From assembly GCF_040215725.1 (NCBI RefSeq), contig NZ_CP157967.1, positions 3,956,001 to 4,020,000 on the forward strand: 64,000 bases of DNA, read 5' to 3'. Shown in pieces: positions 10,299 to 19,882 of this stretch. Each line of letters begins with the position of its first letter. Position 1 is the first letter of the stretch. Under the pieces are notes generated by a model. That model had not been told where the DNA came from. It searched no databases and saw nothing but the letters and a program-made list of their open reading frames with translations. The translations under genes were made by a program, and so were the position numbers. The stretch is from Rhizobium sp. ZPR4. GTDB taxonomy: Bacteria > Pseudomonadota > Alphaproteobacteria > Rhizobiales > Rhizobiaceae.

Positions 10299-11249
10299 CT
10301 ATTCACCAGCTGCGTCGAGCAGGCGCATGGCATCATCGGAAAGCGAAAGCTTCGCCGAATTGATTAGCGCGTCGAGCTGGCTGAGGCTAGTCGCGCTGGC
10401 GATCGGGGCGGTGACGCCGCGCTTGCGCAGCAGCCAGGCAAGCGCGATCTCGGCGGGCTTTGCGCCGGTTTCGGCCGCGACCTTGTCGAGCGCTGCGAGG
10501 ATGCGCAGGCCCTTGTCGTCGAGATAGGCGGCAACCCGGTTCTCGCGCGCCCGTCCCTCCGTATCCGCCTTGGTCCGATACTTGCCGGTGAGGAAGCCGG
10601 CGGCGAGGCTGAAATAGGTGATGACGCCGATGTCTTCCTTGACGCAGAGATCCGCCAGCGGTCCCTCGAAGCTGTCGCGGGCATAGAGGTTATATTCGGG
10701 CTGCAGCACGTCATAGTGCGGCAGGCCGGCCTTGGCGGCGGCATCGAGCGAGGCTTGAAGCTGCGTCGCATCGAGGTTCGAGCAGCCGACATGGCGGATC
10801 TTGCCCTGTTCCTTCAGCTTGGCATAGGCGGCAAGCGATTCCTCATGTGGTGTTTCAGGATCCGGCCAGTGTGAGAGGTAAAGGTCGATATGGTCGGTCT
10901 GCAGCCGCTTCAGCGAAGCTTCGGCCGCCTCGATGATATAGTCTGCCTTGAGGCCTTTCTTGCCAGGCCCCATGTCCGATCCGACCTTGGTGATGATGAC
11001 GGCCTTGTCGCGGGAAACGCGGCCCTGCTTCAGCCATTTGCCGATGATCTCTTCGGAATCGCCGCCCTTGTTGCCGGGAACCCAGCGCGAATAGACATCG
11101 GCCGTGTCGATCGTATTGAAGCCGGCGTCGAAGAAGGCGTCGAGCAGTGCGTAGGAGGTTTTCTCATCGGCCGTCCAGCCGAAGACGTTGCCGCCGAAAA
11201 CGATCGGGGCGACAAACAGATCGGTTCGTCCAAGCTTGCGCATGTCCAT
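10299..11249 (-). CDS. Aldo/keto reductase
   Basis: A cytosolic NADPH-dependent reductase of 316 residues. The start at 11249 (MDMRKLGRTDL) has GGAGAG 6 bases upstream; the 22 residues of frame before it are not protein-like. Tetrad residues are seen as IDTADVYS (Asp, Tyr), IITKVGSDMG (Lys) and LYLSHWPDP (His). It is not closely similar to the reductase at 7100. It lies 14 bases upstream of the GNAT gene on the same strand, so the two may be co-transcribed. Confidence 0.92.
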   Translation of the reverse strand: MDMRKLGRTDLFVAPIVFGGNVFGWTADEKTSYALLDAFFDAGFNTIDTADVYSRWVPGNKGGDSEEIIGKWLKQGRVSRDKAVIITKVGSDMGPGKKGLKADYIIEAAEASLKRLQTDHIDLYLSHWPDPETPHEESLAAYAKLKEQGKIRHVGCSNLDATQLQASLDAAAKAGLPHYDVLQPEYNLYARDSFEGPLADLCVKEDIGVITYFSLAAGFLTGKYRTKADTEGRARENRVAAYLDDKGLRILAALDKVAAETGAKPAEIALAWLLRKRGVTAPIASATSLSQLDALINSAKLSLSDDAMRLLDAAGE

Positions 11250-11355
11250 GATATCTCTCCAAATCACTTGAGGGGCAGGCCGGCGAGCGGGGGCCGGCAC
11301 GAAGGGACAAGGCAAGGCTATCGGCGTTTCGCCCCAAAGGCCACTAACGATTTCT

Positions 11356-12354
11356 TTATTCGGCCGTCGAGCGCCGATAGTGGCTGGGCGGCAGCGTGTT
11401 GTATTTCGACCAGACGCGCCGCATGTGCCGAGGCGATGCGAAGCCGGATTTTTCCGCTACGCGCTCCATGTCCAGCCGTGAATTGGCAAGGACGTCGCGC
11501 GCCAGCGTCACACGCATCAGATTGATATAGGCCGTCACCGACAGGCCGGCATGTTCCTGAAACAGCCGCGAAATATGCCGCGCACTCATCGCGCCGATGC
11601 CCGCAAGCTCGGCAAGCGACCAGCCATGGGCCGGATCGGCCATGATCGCATCCTGAACGCGATGGATGGCGGGGTGAACATGGTTGCGGCCGCTGAGCCA
11701 GGGGGAAAGCTGCGGCTCGGCACCCGTCCTTCGCATATAGACGACCATGTGGCGGGCAATGGTCAGCGCCGTCACCGGCGAGGTGAGCTTGGAGGCGAGA
11801 TGCAGCATCAGGTCTGTGCCTGTGGTGATGCCGGCGCTTGAATAGCGGTCCCGATCCTCGACATAGAGCCGGTTGTCGAGAACCCTTGCTGTCGGGGCAT
11901 GTTCCCTGACCTCGTCGAGGCAGGCGGCATGTGTGGTGCAGGCATAGCCGTCCATCAGGCCGGCGCGGGCGGCGAGCACCGCTCCCGAGCAGATGGTGAC
12001 GAGAGTGATGCCCGGATGGATTACGCCTCGGAGCCAGGTCGCAAGCTTGGCAAGCTCCGGCTCGATATCCTCGGCATCATCGGGCGGCGTGACGCTGCCG
12101 GACAGGATGACATAGGCGCCATCGGGAATGTGATCCGGCAACGGCCTGAGATCGGCAAGCGTCAGCCCGACCGAAGTCGTCTGCGATGGCTGGGCAGCGA
12201 TAAACTGATAGTCGAACAGGACGTCGTCCTGTTCGATATTGGCGCGGCGCAACACCTCCACCGGCCCGGCCACGTCCATCAGCAGCGTATAAGGCGGCAG
12301 GAGGACGTAGACAGGAATGATCCGCCGATGGAGGCGCCGGTCGCTTTGGGTCAT
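11356..12354 (-). CDS. GlxA-family transcriptional regulator (DJ-1/PfpI plus AraC)
   Basis: A 332-residue regulator. The N-terminal half is a DJ-1/PfpI glutamine-amidotransferase-like domain, with a cysteine in the nucleophile elbow (VTICSGAVLAARAGL). The C-terminal half is an AraC double helix-turn-helix (WSLAELAGIGAMSARHISR and ERVAEKSGFASPRHMRRVW). Its ATG overlaps the stop of the cysteine hydrolase by 4 bases (ATGA), so the two are translationally coupled. It probably regulates that hydrolase or a linked amine or nicotinamide-type pathway; the ligand cannot be read from the sequence. Confidence 0.92.
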   Translation of the reverse strand: MTQSDRRLHRRIIPVYVLLPPYTLLMDVAGPVEVLRRANIEQDDVLFDYQFIAAQPSQTTSVGLTLADLRPLPDHIPDGAYVILSGSVTPPDDAEDIEPELAKLATWLRGVIHPGITLVTICSGAVLAARAGLMDGYACTTHAACLDEVREHAPTARVLDNRLYVEDRDRYSSAGITTGTDLMLHLASKLTSPVTALTIARHMVVYMRRTGAEPQLSPWLSGRNHVHPAIHRVQDAIMADPAHGWSLAELAGIGAMSARHISRLFQEHAGLSVTAYINLMRVTLARDVLANSRLDMERVAEKSGFASPRHMRRVWSKYNTLPPSHYRRSTAE

Positions 12355-12920
12355 GCGGCACTCCGGATCGATGCGTCGGCAAGCGCCTCTTCGACCGTCG
12401 CGATGCGGGCGAAGCGGCCCGATAGCACCAGCTCGCTGCGCTTCTTGATATCCTCGGCGCTGAAGACCGTGCCCGAGGCATGCGTCATCGGGAAGGTCAG
12501 CGTTGCCTCGGTGACATAGTCGACTTCATAGCCGAGATCGGACGCGTGCCGGGTGGTCGTCTCGCAGCATTGTTCGGTGCGGATACCCGAAACGATCAGC
12601 TTGCGGATGCCGTTTGCCACCAGCCAGACATCGAGGCCGGAGCCGACGAGCGCCGAGTGGCGGCGCTTGTGAAATACTGCATCGGCCTCCAGCGAGATTT
12701 CATCGAGCTTGCGCACAAAGCCGCTTTTCAGGCTGAAATGCGCGTCGCTGTCCTCGACATGGAAAATCTGGACGACGGGAATGCCCTTCGCCTTGGCGCC
12801 GTCGATCAGTGCCTGCAGGCGGTCGGTGAAAACAGGCAGGTCGTCCGTTCGCCAATAAGGACGCTGGCGAAAGGATTCCTGGGCATCGATGACGAGCAGT
12901 GCGGTATCCGCATGGGACAT
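12351..12920 (-). CDS. Cysteine hydrolase, isochorismatase family
   Basis: A 189-residue cytosolic hydrolase. Catalytic Asp in LLVIDAQESF (about residue 12), Lys in FHKRRHSAL (about 84) and nucleophile Cys in GIRTEQCCETT (about 117) form the family triad. AGGAGA precedes the ATG. The family includes isochorismatase, nicotinamidase and N-carbamoylsarcosine amidase; the sequence does not decide between them. It is the first gene of a two-gene operon with the GlxA regulator. Confidence 0.9.
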   Translation of the reverse strand: MSHADTALLVIDAQESFRQRPYWRTDDLPVFTDRLQALIDGAKAKGIPVVQIFHVEDSDAHFSLKSGFVRKLDEISLEADAVFHKRRHSALVGSGLDVWLVANGIRKLIVSGIRTEQCCETTTRHASDLGYEVDYVTEATLTFPMTHASGTVFSAEDIKKRSELVLSGRFARIATVEEALADASIRSAA

Positions 12921-13237
12921 TTTCGTATCTCCTGTGCTTGAAAGGATAGCCGAGACTAGACCTTACTTGAAGGCTTCGAAAGCCATCTGGCGGACAGAAA
13001 GGGGACAAATACGGACATGCTTTGTGAAGGGCTTGCTCCAGATCCGCGCACGGAGACGGCCTGAGGCGTTGCGCCTTCAGGAAGGGCCGCATAAGGTTGG
13101 CGTCGATGTCATCGAGAGCGTAGCGGCCTTCGTTTCGCTTTACCCACCGTGTTCACAAAACATCCCGCCGGAAGAGCCGGGTGGCGATCATCGCCATGCA
13201 GCCACATGCTTCGGGATGATGCTTCAGGAGAGAGATC
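12921..13237. other. 317-base divergent intergenic region
   Basis: Lies between the cysteine hydrolase (minus) and the Gfo/Idh oxidoreductase (plus) and must hold both promoters. It contains an imperfect hairpin (CCTGAGGCG at 13060-13068 against CGCCTTCAGG at 13072-13081) and the ribosome-binding site AGGAGAGAG before 13238. No convincing small gene was seen. Confidence 0.5.
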
Positions 13238-14224
13238 ATGCTGCGTTTCGGAATTCTGTCGACGGCCAAAATCGGCCGCGATCTGGTGGTGCCTGCCATT
13301 CAGGATGCGGAAAATTGCGTTGTGACTGCCATCGCCAGCCGTGATCTCGATCGCGCCCGTCAGATGGCCGACCGCTTCTCCGTGCCGCATGCTTTCGGCT
13401 CCTATGAGGAGATGCTTGCCTCCGACGCCATCGACGCCGTCTATATCCCCTTGCCGACCTCTCAGCATGTCGAATGGACGATCAAGGCTGCCGATGCCGG
13501 CAAGCATGTGCTGTGCGAAAAGCCGATCGCGCTCAAGGCGGATGAGATCGACAGCCTGATCGCCGCCCGCGATCGCAACAAGGTGCTGGTGACGGAAGCC
13601 TATATGGTCACCTATGCGCCGGTCTGGCGGAAGGTCCGTGCGCTGCTTGCCGATGGCGCCATCGGCCGCCTGCGCCACATCCAGGGCGCCTTCACCTATT
13701 TCAACCGCGATGCCGGAAACATGCGCAATATTCCCGCGCTTGGCGGCGGCGGCCTGCCTGATATCGGTGTCTATCCGACGATCAGCGCCCGCTTCGTCAC
13801 CGGCCGCGAACCGCTGCGCATTCAGGCGGTAACGGAGCGTGACCCGGAATTCGGCACCGACATCTATTCGAGTGTGAAGGCAGACTTCGGTGATTTCGAA
13901 ATGACCTTCTATATCTCCACGCAGATGGCCAACCGCCAGGTCATGGTCTTCCATGGCACGGAAGGCTTCATCGAGGTGAAGTCGCCCTTCAATGCCGATC
14001 GTTATGGCGCGGAAGAGCTGGAGTTGACCAATCGGGGCCATTCGGAATCGCAGATCTTCCGCTTCCCCGACAGCCGCCAGTACAAGCGCGAGGCGGAGGC
14101 CTTCGCATCGGCCGCGCTCGGCGAGGGTACGGAAATCGTGTCGCTGGAAAGCTCGAAGCTCAACCAGAAGGTCATCGACGCCATCTACCGCGCCAGCGAA
14201 AAGGATGGCTGGGAGCCGGTCTGA
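13238..14224 (+). CDS. Gfo/Idh/MocA-family oxidoreductase
   Basis: A 328-residue NAD(P)-dependent sugar or inositol dehydrogenase-like enzyme. The N-terminal Rossmann fold begins [20 protein letters not shown]. The conserved EKP motif is in [14 protein letters not shown] (about residue 95), and the C-terminal alpha/beta domain carries [12 protein letters not shown], with the Asp and Tyr typical of the active site. AGGAGAGAG sits upstream of the ATG. It stands alone, so the substrate is not predictable. Confidence 0.92.
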   Translation: MLRFGILSTAKIGRDLVVPAIQDAENCVVTAIASRDLDRARQMADRFSVPHAFGSYEEMLASDAIDAVYIPLPTSQHVEWTIKAADAGKHVLCEKPIALKADEIDSLIAARDRNKVLVTEAYMVTYAPVWRKVRALLADGAIGRLRHIQGAFTYFNRDAGNMRNIPALGGGGLPDIGVYPTISARFVTGREPLRIQAVTERDPEFGTDIYSSVKADFGDFEMTFYISTQMANRQVMVFHGTEGFIEVKSPFNADRYGAEELELTNRGHSESQIFRFPDSRQYKREAEAFASAALGEGTEIVSLESSKLNQKVIDAIYRASEKDGWEPV

Positions 14225-14233
14225 GGGTTATTC

Positions 14234-14620
14234 TCAGGAATTTTGCCGGTGGCGGAAGACGAAGCGCGAATAGCCGAAGAAGCTGAACGCAGTCGCCGCC
14301 GCCGATGCAAGCGTCAGGGCGATGATCGGCCGCAATGACGGCTCGGTCATCAGCAATGAACTGAAGAGAGCATAATTCAGCAGAGCCGAGGTCAATCCGA
14401 CCGAACCGTAGCGGAAGCCTTCCGCCGCCAGCGAGCGGTTGGATCGCCCGAAGGTGAAGTTGCGGTTGAGCACCCACGTGGCAAGCAGTGCGCTCGGTAT
14501 CGAGATGGCGCGGCCGATGAAGGGGCCGATGGGCGTGAACCACAGCAAGATATGCAGGACACCCGCATCGACAATGAAGCCGATGCTACCGGCGATCAGG
14601 AAGCGAAAAAGCTTCTTCAT
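14234..14620 (-). CDS. GtrA-family membrane protein
   Basis: A 128-residue protein with four predicted membrane helices, the GtrA fold (FLIAGSIGFIVDAGVLHILL at the start, FGYSRFVFR near the end). Family members are thought to help move polyprenyl-phosphate-linked sugars across the inner membrane. Its ATG overlaps the stop of the upstream glycosyltransferase by 4 bases, so the pair is coupled in the GtrB-GtrA arrangement. Confidence 0.9.
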   Translation of the reverse strand: MKKLFRFLIAGSIGFIVDAGVLHILLWFTPIGPFIGRAISIPSALLATWVLNRNFTFGRSNRSLAAEGFRYGSVGLTSALLNYALFSSLLMTEPSLRPIIALTLASAAATAFSFFGYSRFVFRHRQNS

Positions 14621-15630
14621 GCGGCCTTGGCCCTTTTCTTCCGGCTTGCCGGCTTTTCGAGCTCGGCCATGTAGACCGTTCTGTCATCGCCGCTTTCACG
14701 CGAGGACGGTTTTGGCAGGCTCATATAGTGGATGCGCAATTGTTCGGCGCGGGCGCGCGCCACGGAATCGAGGATCAGGCCGGCCGTAAACAGCATGAAG
14801 GAAATCATCACTAGCGCCAGGGAGAGCACCCAGGTCGGCATGCGTGTTACCAGCCCGGTTTCGAAATATTCGACGAAGACCGGAATAGAAAAGCCAATGC
14901 TCATTTCCATCGAAATGGCGCTCAGGATGCCGAAGAAGGCGAAAGGCCGCGTTTCCTTCATCAGCATGGCGAACATCCAGAGGATCTTGCCGCCGTCGCG
15001 GAAGGTGGAAAGTTTCGAATGCGAGCCTTTCGGCCGCCGTCCGTAGTCGAGTTCCAGTTCGCTGACGGGCAGCTTCAGCCTGGAAGCATGAACCGACATT
15101 TCCGTCTCGATCTCGAAGCCGCCCGATACGGCCGGGAAGCTCTTGACGAAGCGGCGCGAGAAGGCGCGGTAACCGGAGAAGATATCGGTGAAATCGGCGC
15201 CGAAGATGGTGCGGTAGAGCCAGTTGAAAATGCGGTTGCCGAAGGCATGACCCTGGCGGCCGGCATCGTTCTGGACGTTGCGGCGGGTGCCGACGACCAT
15301 ATCGGAGCCTTCCGTCAGCAGCGTGCGGATCAGCTCTTCTCCGTCCTCGGGGGCATAGGTGCCGTCGCCATCGGCCATCAGATAGATGTCGGCCTCGACA
15401 TCGGCGAACATGCGGCGCACCACATGTCCCTTGCCCTGCCGCCGCTCACGCACGACGGTCGCGCCCGCAAGCATGGCATGCAGCGCGGTGCCGTCGGTCG
15501 AATTATTGTCGTAGACATAGATCGCTGCCTGCGGCAGCGCCTTGCGGAAACCGCGCACGACCTCGCCGATCGTTGCGGCTTCATTGTAGCAGGGCAGGAG
15601 GACGGCGATATTCAGCTTCTCATTCCACAT
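14617..15630 (-). CDS. Polyprenyl-phosphate glycosyltransferase (GT2, GtrB/DPM1-like)
   Basis: A 337-residue inner-membrane enzyme that transfers a sugar from a nucleotide sugar to a polyprenyl phosphate. The GT-A domain shows PCYNEAATIGEVVRG and the metal-binding DxD in LMADGDGTYAPEDGEEL. Two membrane helices lie near residues 225-280. The tail (about 281-337) is basic and cytosolic. It is coupled to GtrA and diverges from the GT-C-like gene at 15853, suggesting donor synthesis, flipping and transfer. Confidence 0.9.
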   Translation of the reverse strand: MWNEKLNIAVLLPCYNEAATIGEVVRGFRKALPQAAIYVYDNNSTDGTALHAMLAGATVVRERRQGKGHVVRRMFADVEADIYLMADGDGTYAPEDGEELIRTLLTEGSDMVVGTRRNVQNDAGRQGHAFGNRIFNWLYRTIFGADFTDIFSGYRAFSRRFVKSFPAVSGGFEIETEMSVHASRLKLPVSELELDYGRRPKGSHSKLSTFRDGGKILWMFAMLMKETRPFAFFGILSAISMEMSIGFSIPVFVEYFETGLVTRMPTWVLSLALVMISFMLFTAGLILDSVARARAEQLRIHYMSLPKPSSRESGDDRTVYMAELEKPASRKKRAKAA

Positions 15631-15852
15631 GGTCTTGGCCGGTTGCTACGCGTGAAGTCAAGTTGAGGCCCGATTGACGATCCGGACGAGAGCTTATCCC
15701 GTTGGCTATTAATAAGACCCTATGGCTGCGAAATAAAAAAGGCGGGATATCGGCGCTGCGAAAAACATTATCGTGATGAAAGCGGCAATGGGCATGGGCT
15801 TTACTTTTTTTTGATCGGCAGCCGTTAGCGTATCCCCGACTATCCTTCCAAC

Positions 15853-17706
15853 ATGGGGTTTATCGAGATGGCGCAGACGCTGGCATTGCCGCCCGAGGCA
15901 GCCGGAACGGCAGAGAAGAAGACGTCTCTGCGCTGGTCTCATCCTGCCCTCGTTGCGCTCGTCTATGCCGTCGTCATCATCGTCGCGCAGCTCGTCATTC
16001 ATCGTAACCTCACAGACTATGTCGGCCCGGACAATGACGACGCCATGCGTCTTGTCGAAGTGCGCGATTTTCTCGCCGGCCAGGGCTGGTTCGACATGAT
16101 GCAGTATCGCCTTGGCCTTGAGGACGGGACGCTGATGCATTGGTCGCGCTTCATCGATTTGCCGATCGCAAGCCTTATCCTCTTCTTCCGGATGTTCTTT
16201 TCACCCGAAGGCGCCGAAGCCGCGGCACTGACCATCTGGCCGCTGATGCTCATCCTGCCGCTGATGTTCTTCATGGGTCTCGCAGGCAGGCGCATCGCCG
16301 GTCCGCAAGGCATGCACTTTTCACTGATCCTGACAGCATTCTTCGTGCTGCTTTCGCCGCGTTTCGTGCCGGGATCCATCGATCACGACAATGTTCAGCT
16401 TGGCCTCGTCGCCCTTGCCATTGCAATGCTGGTCGACGAAAGCTACAAGCCCAGTAACTTTGCGATCGCCGCCGTTGCGCTTGCCATTCAGCTCGGCATC
16501 GGCGCGGAGACGACACCCTTTGTCGCCGTCGCCTGCATGTCGGTTGCCTGTTTGTGGGCCTGGAAAGGCGAAGTCTTCGCACCGGCCGCGAAAGCCTTTG
16601 CCCTGACGCTGACGGTAGCCGTCAGCGCCGCCTTCTTTTCGCTGGTGCCGCCGCGCTTCTATTCCATGGTCACCTGCGACAATCTTTCGTTGGGCTTTTA
16701 TGGCATCACCAGTGCCGGCTGCGTAGGGCTTCTCCTGTCATCTCTCTTTGCCAGCCGTCTCTCCCGGCCTTGGCGCATTGCAATTCTCACGGTCAACGGC
16801 GCATTCGTGTTTGCGACGACCGTCGCGCTTGCGCCGCAATGCCTGCGCAATCCGCTTGCCGATCTGGACCCCATGCTGGTGGATCTCTGGCTTAGCAGGG
16901 TGACCGAGGCACAGTCGATCATCTCCGTTGCCCACCGACAGCCCGACACGCTCGGCGCCTTCTATGCGACGGGTTTTCTGGCGATGCTCATTTGCGCGGT
17001 TCGTATCCTGCGGGGCAATCGCGCGAGCCTCCATGCAATGCTGATGGCTCTGATCGCGATCAATTGGATGATTACGCTGATGCAGGTGCGTGGCGCAGAA
17101 TTCGCCAATCTGCTGGCCATACCGCCATTGGCATTGGTGATCGCCGAACTGCGCAAAAGCTACATGGCCGATACGAGAAATCTTCGCTCCGTTCTGCTTT
17201 ATGCAGCGACGCTATTGGCTTCCGTTCCGGCGGTTTGGGCCGTGGGCGGTGCGCTTGCGAACAAGGGGGTTGTCAACGGCTTTATGGTCGCGACCCCGGC
17301 CAAAGCGGAGGAGACCTCCAATTGTGCCTCCGAGGAGGCCCTGGCGCCGATTGCTGGGCTCGAACCTGGGGTCGTCGCGGCCGCCTCAAACATGGGAGCG
17401 CCGATTTTGCGCTTCACGCCCCATCGTACCCTCTCTGGCCCCTATCATCGTGATCCCAACGGGATGCTGGCCGAGCTGCATATCGGTCTTGCGGAGCCGA
17501 AACAGGCCGAGGTGCTTCTGCGTGACGCAAAGGTGACGATTGTCGCTTTCTGCAAGGATGATCCGCAGGTGGAAATCATGAGCGAGCGGGCGCCCAAGGG
17601 ATTTTATGCGCAGCTCAGCGCCGGGCGTGTACCCGTTTATCTGGAGCCCATTGCTGCATCGACTGAATCGGATGTGCAGTTCTTCCGCTTCAAGCCACAG
17701 AATTGA
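15853..17706 (+). CDS. Large polytopic membrane protein, GT-C glycosyltransferase-like
   Basis: A 617-residue protein with about a dozen membrane segments and a soluble C-terminal domain (about 480-617). The first periplasmic loop after the first helix carries VGPDNDDAMRLVEVRDFLAGQGW. Acidic residues in this position are the hallmark of GT-C enzymes that use polyprenyl-phosphate sugars or oligosaccharides (STT3, ArnT). I infer that it uses the lipid-linked sugar made by the divergent GT2/GtrA pair. The start could instead be the ATG at 15868 (MAQTLALPP), which has a better spaced GGGG. Acceptor unknown. Confidence 0.75.
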   Translation: MGFIEMAQTLALPPEAAGTAEKKTSLRWSHPALVALVYAVVIIVAQLVIHRNLTDYVGPDNDDAMRLVEVRDFLAGQGWFDMMQYRLGLEDGTLMHWSRFIDLPIASLILFFRMFFSPEGAEAAALTIWPLMLILPLMFFMGLAGRRIAGPQGMHFSLILTAFFVLLSPRFVPGSIDHDNVQLGLVALAIAMLVDESYKPSNFAIAAVALAIQLGIGAETTPFVAVACMSVACLWAWKGEVFAPAAKAFALTLTVAVSAAFFSLVPPRFYSMVTCDNLSLGFYGITSAGCVGLLLSSLFASRLSRPWRIAILTVNGAFVFATTVALAPQCLRNPLADLDPMLVDLWLSRVTEAQSIISVAHRQPDTLGAFYATGFLAMLICAVRILRGNRASLHAMLMALIAINWMITLMQVRGAEFANLLAIPPLALVIAELRKSYMADTRNLRSVLLYAATLLASVPAVWAVGGALANKGVVNGFMVATPAKAEETSNCASEEALAPIAGLEPGVVAAASNMGAPILRFTPHRTLSGPYHRDPNGMLAELHIGLAEPKQAEVLLRDAKVTIVAFCKDDPQVEIMSERAPKGFYAQLSAGRVPVYLEPIAASTESDVQFFRFKPQN

Positions 17707-17757
17707 GCTGGAGCGTTTCAGCTCCTCCTGGAGTGTCTGAACCCTCCCACGTTACAT

Positions 17758-17803
17758 AATTCCTGACGGGAAACCGCCGAACACTTCCTGACGTTGCTTT
17801 TAA
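17758..17803. repeat. Degenerate copy of the 23.7-kb palindromic repeat
   Basis: Reads AATTCCTGACGGGAAACCGC and onward to GCTTTTAA. It matches one half of the repeat at 23696-23800 with scattered substitutions and an inverted-repeat outline. Its TTA end is the TAA stop codon (17802-17800) of the small membrane protein gene on the minus strand. Confidence 0.6.
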
Positions 17804-18027
17804 GCGCGGCGTTGTTCCATCACATCGGCGGTAATGAGATAGCCGATGAAGCCGAGATTGTAGCCGCCGAGCGCGATGAACAGCGTCATCAACGGCGGCG
17901 GCGTGACAGACATCGCGACCGCTGCCATGAAGGCGATGCTCACCAGTGCCACGCCGAGCAGGGCGCCGATCGTCGTGCGCTGCAGGCCGGCGGCAATTCC
18001 GATGATCGTGGCGGTCGCGAATATCAT
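17800..18027 (-). CDS. Small two/three-helix membrane protein
   Basis: A 75-residue hydrophobic protein, MIFATATIIGIAAG then segments LGVALVSIAFMAAVAMSV and LMTLFIALGGYNLGFIGYLI. GGAG lies 3 bases before the ATG. No function recognised; the GYNLGFIGYL segment looks conserved-protein-like rather than random. Its stop codon is formed by the end of an intergenic repeat. Confidence 0.65.
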   Translation of the reverse strand: MIFATATIIGIAAGLQRTTIGALLGVALVSIAFMAAVAMSVTPPPLMTLFIALGGYNLGFIGYLITADVMEQRRA

Positions 18028-18265
18028 CGCTCCATATCCTCTTTACCAAGAATCAGTTTGCACAGGTTTACGCATGGATGGCTAAGAAAGGCTTTGTCCG
18101 TAGGGTTAACGCTTGATGAAGCAATAAGCTCCGCGCCCTTCATGACACATGCAAAGGAGGCGGCAGTCCCTTAAATATGCGCACAATCCTCCGCTTCGAT
18201 CGATTCAGACTTAAGGGGTAAGCACAAGGCTCCGCATTTTCCGCGACATCGGCTAGAAAGAGGAT

Positions 18266-19882
18266 ATGAGCAGCTTTTTTGAGAATGATTCGCCCTCGAA
18301 CCTGACGGAATATTCCGTCTCGGAATTGTCCGGATCGATCAAGCGCACGGTCGAGAATGCGTTCGACCAGGTGCGCGTGCGCGGGGAAATCTCCGGCTAT
18401 CGCGGGCCGCATTCCTCGGGCCATGCCTATTTCTCGCTGAAGGATGACCGCTCCCGCATCGATGCGGTGATCTGGAAAGGCACCTTCTCCAAGCTGAAAT
18501 TCCGCCCCGAGGAGGGGATGGAGGTCATCGCCACCGGCAAGGTGACCACATTCCCGGGCTCGTCGAAATATCAGATCGTCATCGAGAGCCTGGAGCCGGC
18601 CGGCGCCGGCGCCCTGATGGCGCTGCTGGAGGAGCGTAAGCGCAAGCTCGGCGCCGAGGGCCTTTTCGATCCAGAGCGCAAGCGCCGGCTCCCCTTCATG
18701 CCTGCCGTGATCGGCGTCGTGACTTCGCCGACGGGCGCCGTCATTCGCGATATCCTGCATCGCATCTCCGATCGCTTCCCCGTGCATGTGCTGGTCTGGC
18801 CGGTGAAGGTGCAGGGCGAGGGCTCGGGCGATGAAGTGGCGAATGCCATTCGCGGCTTCAACGAGTTTGCGCCTGGCGGCCCGATCCCGCGTCCGGACGT
18901 GCTGATCGTCGCGCGCGGCGGGGGTAGTCTGGAGGATCTCTGGAGTTTTAACGACGAAGCCGTCGTCCGCGCTGCGGCCGGCAGCGAGATCCCGCTGATC
19001 TCGGCCGTGGGCCACGAGACGGATTGGACGCTGATCGACTATGCCGCCGACGTGCGCGCACCGACGCCGACAGGCGCGGCCGAAATGGCCGTGCCGGTCA
19101 AAGCGGAACTTGAGGCGCAGCTTGCAAGCCTTGCCGCCCGGCTGCAGGGCGGAGTGGGCAGGCAGATGGATCAGCGGCGGCAGGCGGTGCGTGCGCTGCT
19201 GCGAGCCCTGCCGTCGCTCGACCAGATCCTGGCCCTGCCGCGCCGCCGCTTCGACGAGGCGGCCGCCGGCCTCGGCCGGGGTTTGGAGCTGAACACGCTG
19301 AACAAGCGTCGTTCCTTCGAGCGCACGGCCTCGCAGTTGCGGCCGGATATCCTGTCGAACCGGATTGCCGAGCGCCGTCAGCAGCTTAATGAGCGAATGA
19401 CCCGCGCCGAACGCACCATCGAGCGCATGCTCGACCGGTCCCGTGCCCGCATCGAACGGGCCGATGCCGTCTTCGCCACGCTGCCCTCGCGCCTCGAAGC
19501 GCAAACCGGTCGCGCCCGCGACCGCCTCGGCAATCTCGTCCGTCACGCCGACACCGCCATCCGCCATCAGCTGGCCCGTGCCCGCAGCGAACTGGTGGCG
19601 CAGGAGCGTATCCTGCAGTCGCTTTCCTACAAGAACGTCCTGAAGCGCGGCTATGCCGTCGTGCGCGACGAGGACGACCGCCCGGTTTCGCTCGCCGCAG
19701 CACTTTCGACGGGTGCGGCCATCTCGATCGAGTTTGCCGACGGCCGCATCGGTGCAGTCACGGGCGATGATGCCACCACGCCGCCTTCGTCCACGCCACC
19801 ATCAGCCGCATCGCCTGCGAAAAAACGCACCACCAAACCGGCGGAACCAGCCGCTCCGCCGAAGCAGGGAAGCCTGTTCTGA
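18266..19882 (+). CDS. xseA: Exodeoxyribonuclease VII large subunit
   Basis: A 538-residue catalytic subunit of exonuclease VII, which degrades single-stranded DNA with XseB. The N-terminal OB domain ([18 protein letters not shown], then [19 protein letters not shown]) is followed by the exonuclease domain ([52 protein letters not shown]). A long coiled-coil region follows, with a Pro/Ala/Lys-rich tail ending KQGSLF. xseB is not adjacent. Its TGA overlaps the next ATG (TGATG), so the two genes are coupled. Confidence 0.97.
   Translation: MSSFFENDSPSNLTEYSVSELSGSIKRTVENAFDQVRVRGEISGYRGPHSSGHAYFSLKDDRSRIDAVIWKGTFSKLKFRPEEGMEVIATGKVTTFPGSSKYQIVIESLEPAGAGALMALLEERKRKLGAEGLFDPERKRRLPFMPAVIGVVTSPTGAVIRDILHRISDRFPVHVLVWPVKVQGEGSGDEVANAIRGFNEFAPGGPIPRPDVLIVARGGGSLEDLWSFNDEAVVRAAAGSEIPLISAVGHETDWTLIDYAADVRAPTPTGAAEMAVPVKAELEAQLASLAARLQGGVGRQMDQRRQAVRALLRALPSLDQILALPRRRFDEAAAGLGRGLELNTLNKRRSFERTASQLRPDILSNRIAERRQQLNERMTRAERTIERMLDRSRARIERADAVFATLPSRLEAQTGRARDRLGNLVRHADTAIRHQLARARSELVAQERILQSLSYKNVLKRGYAVVRDEDDRPVSLAAALSTGAAISIEFADGRIGAVTGDDATTPPSSTPPSAASPAKKRTTKPAEPAAPPKQGSLF

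Noticed and set aside
18140..19567. 475-residue minus-strand frame opposite xseA
   Set aside because: Shadow of a well-supported gene; composition is Arg/His/Asp-rich with no recognisable motif.
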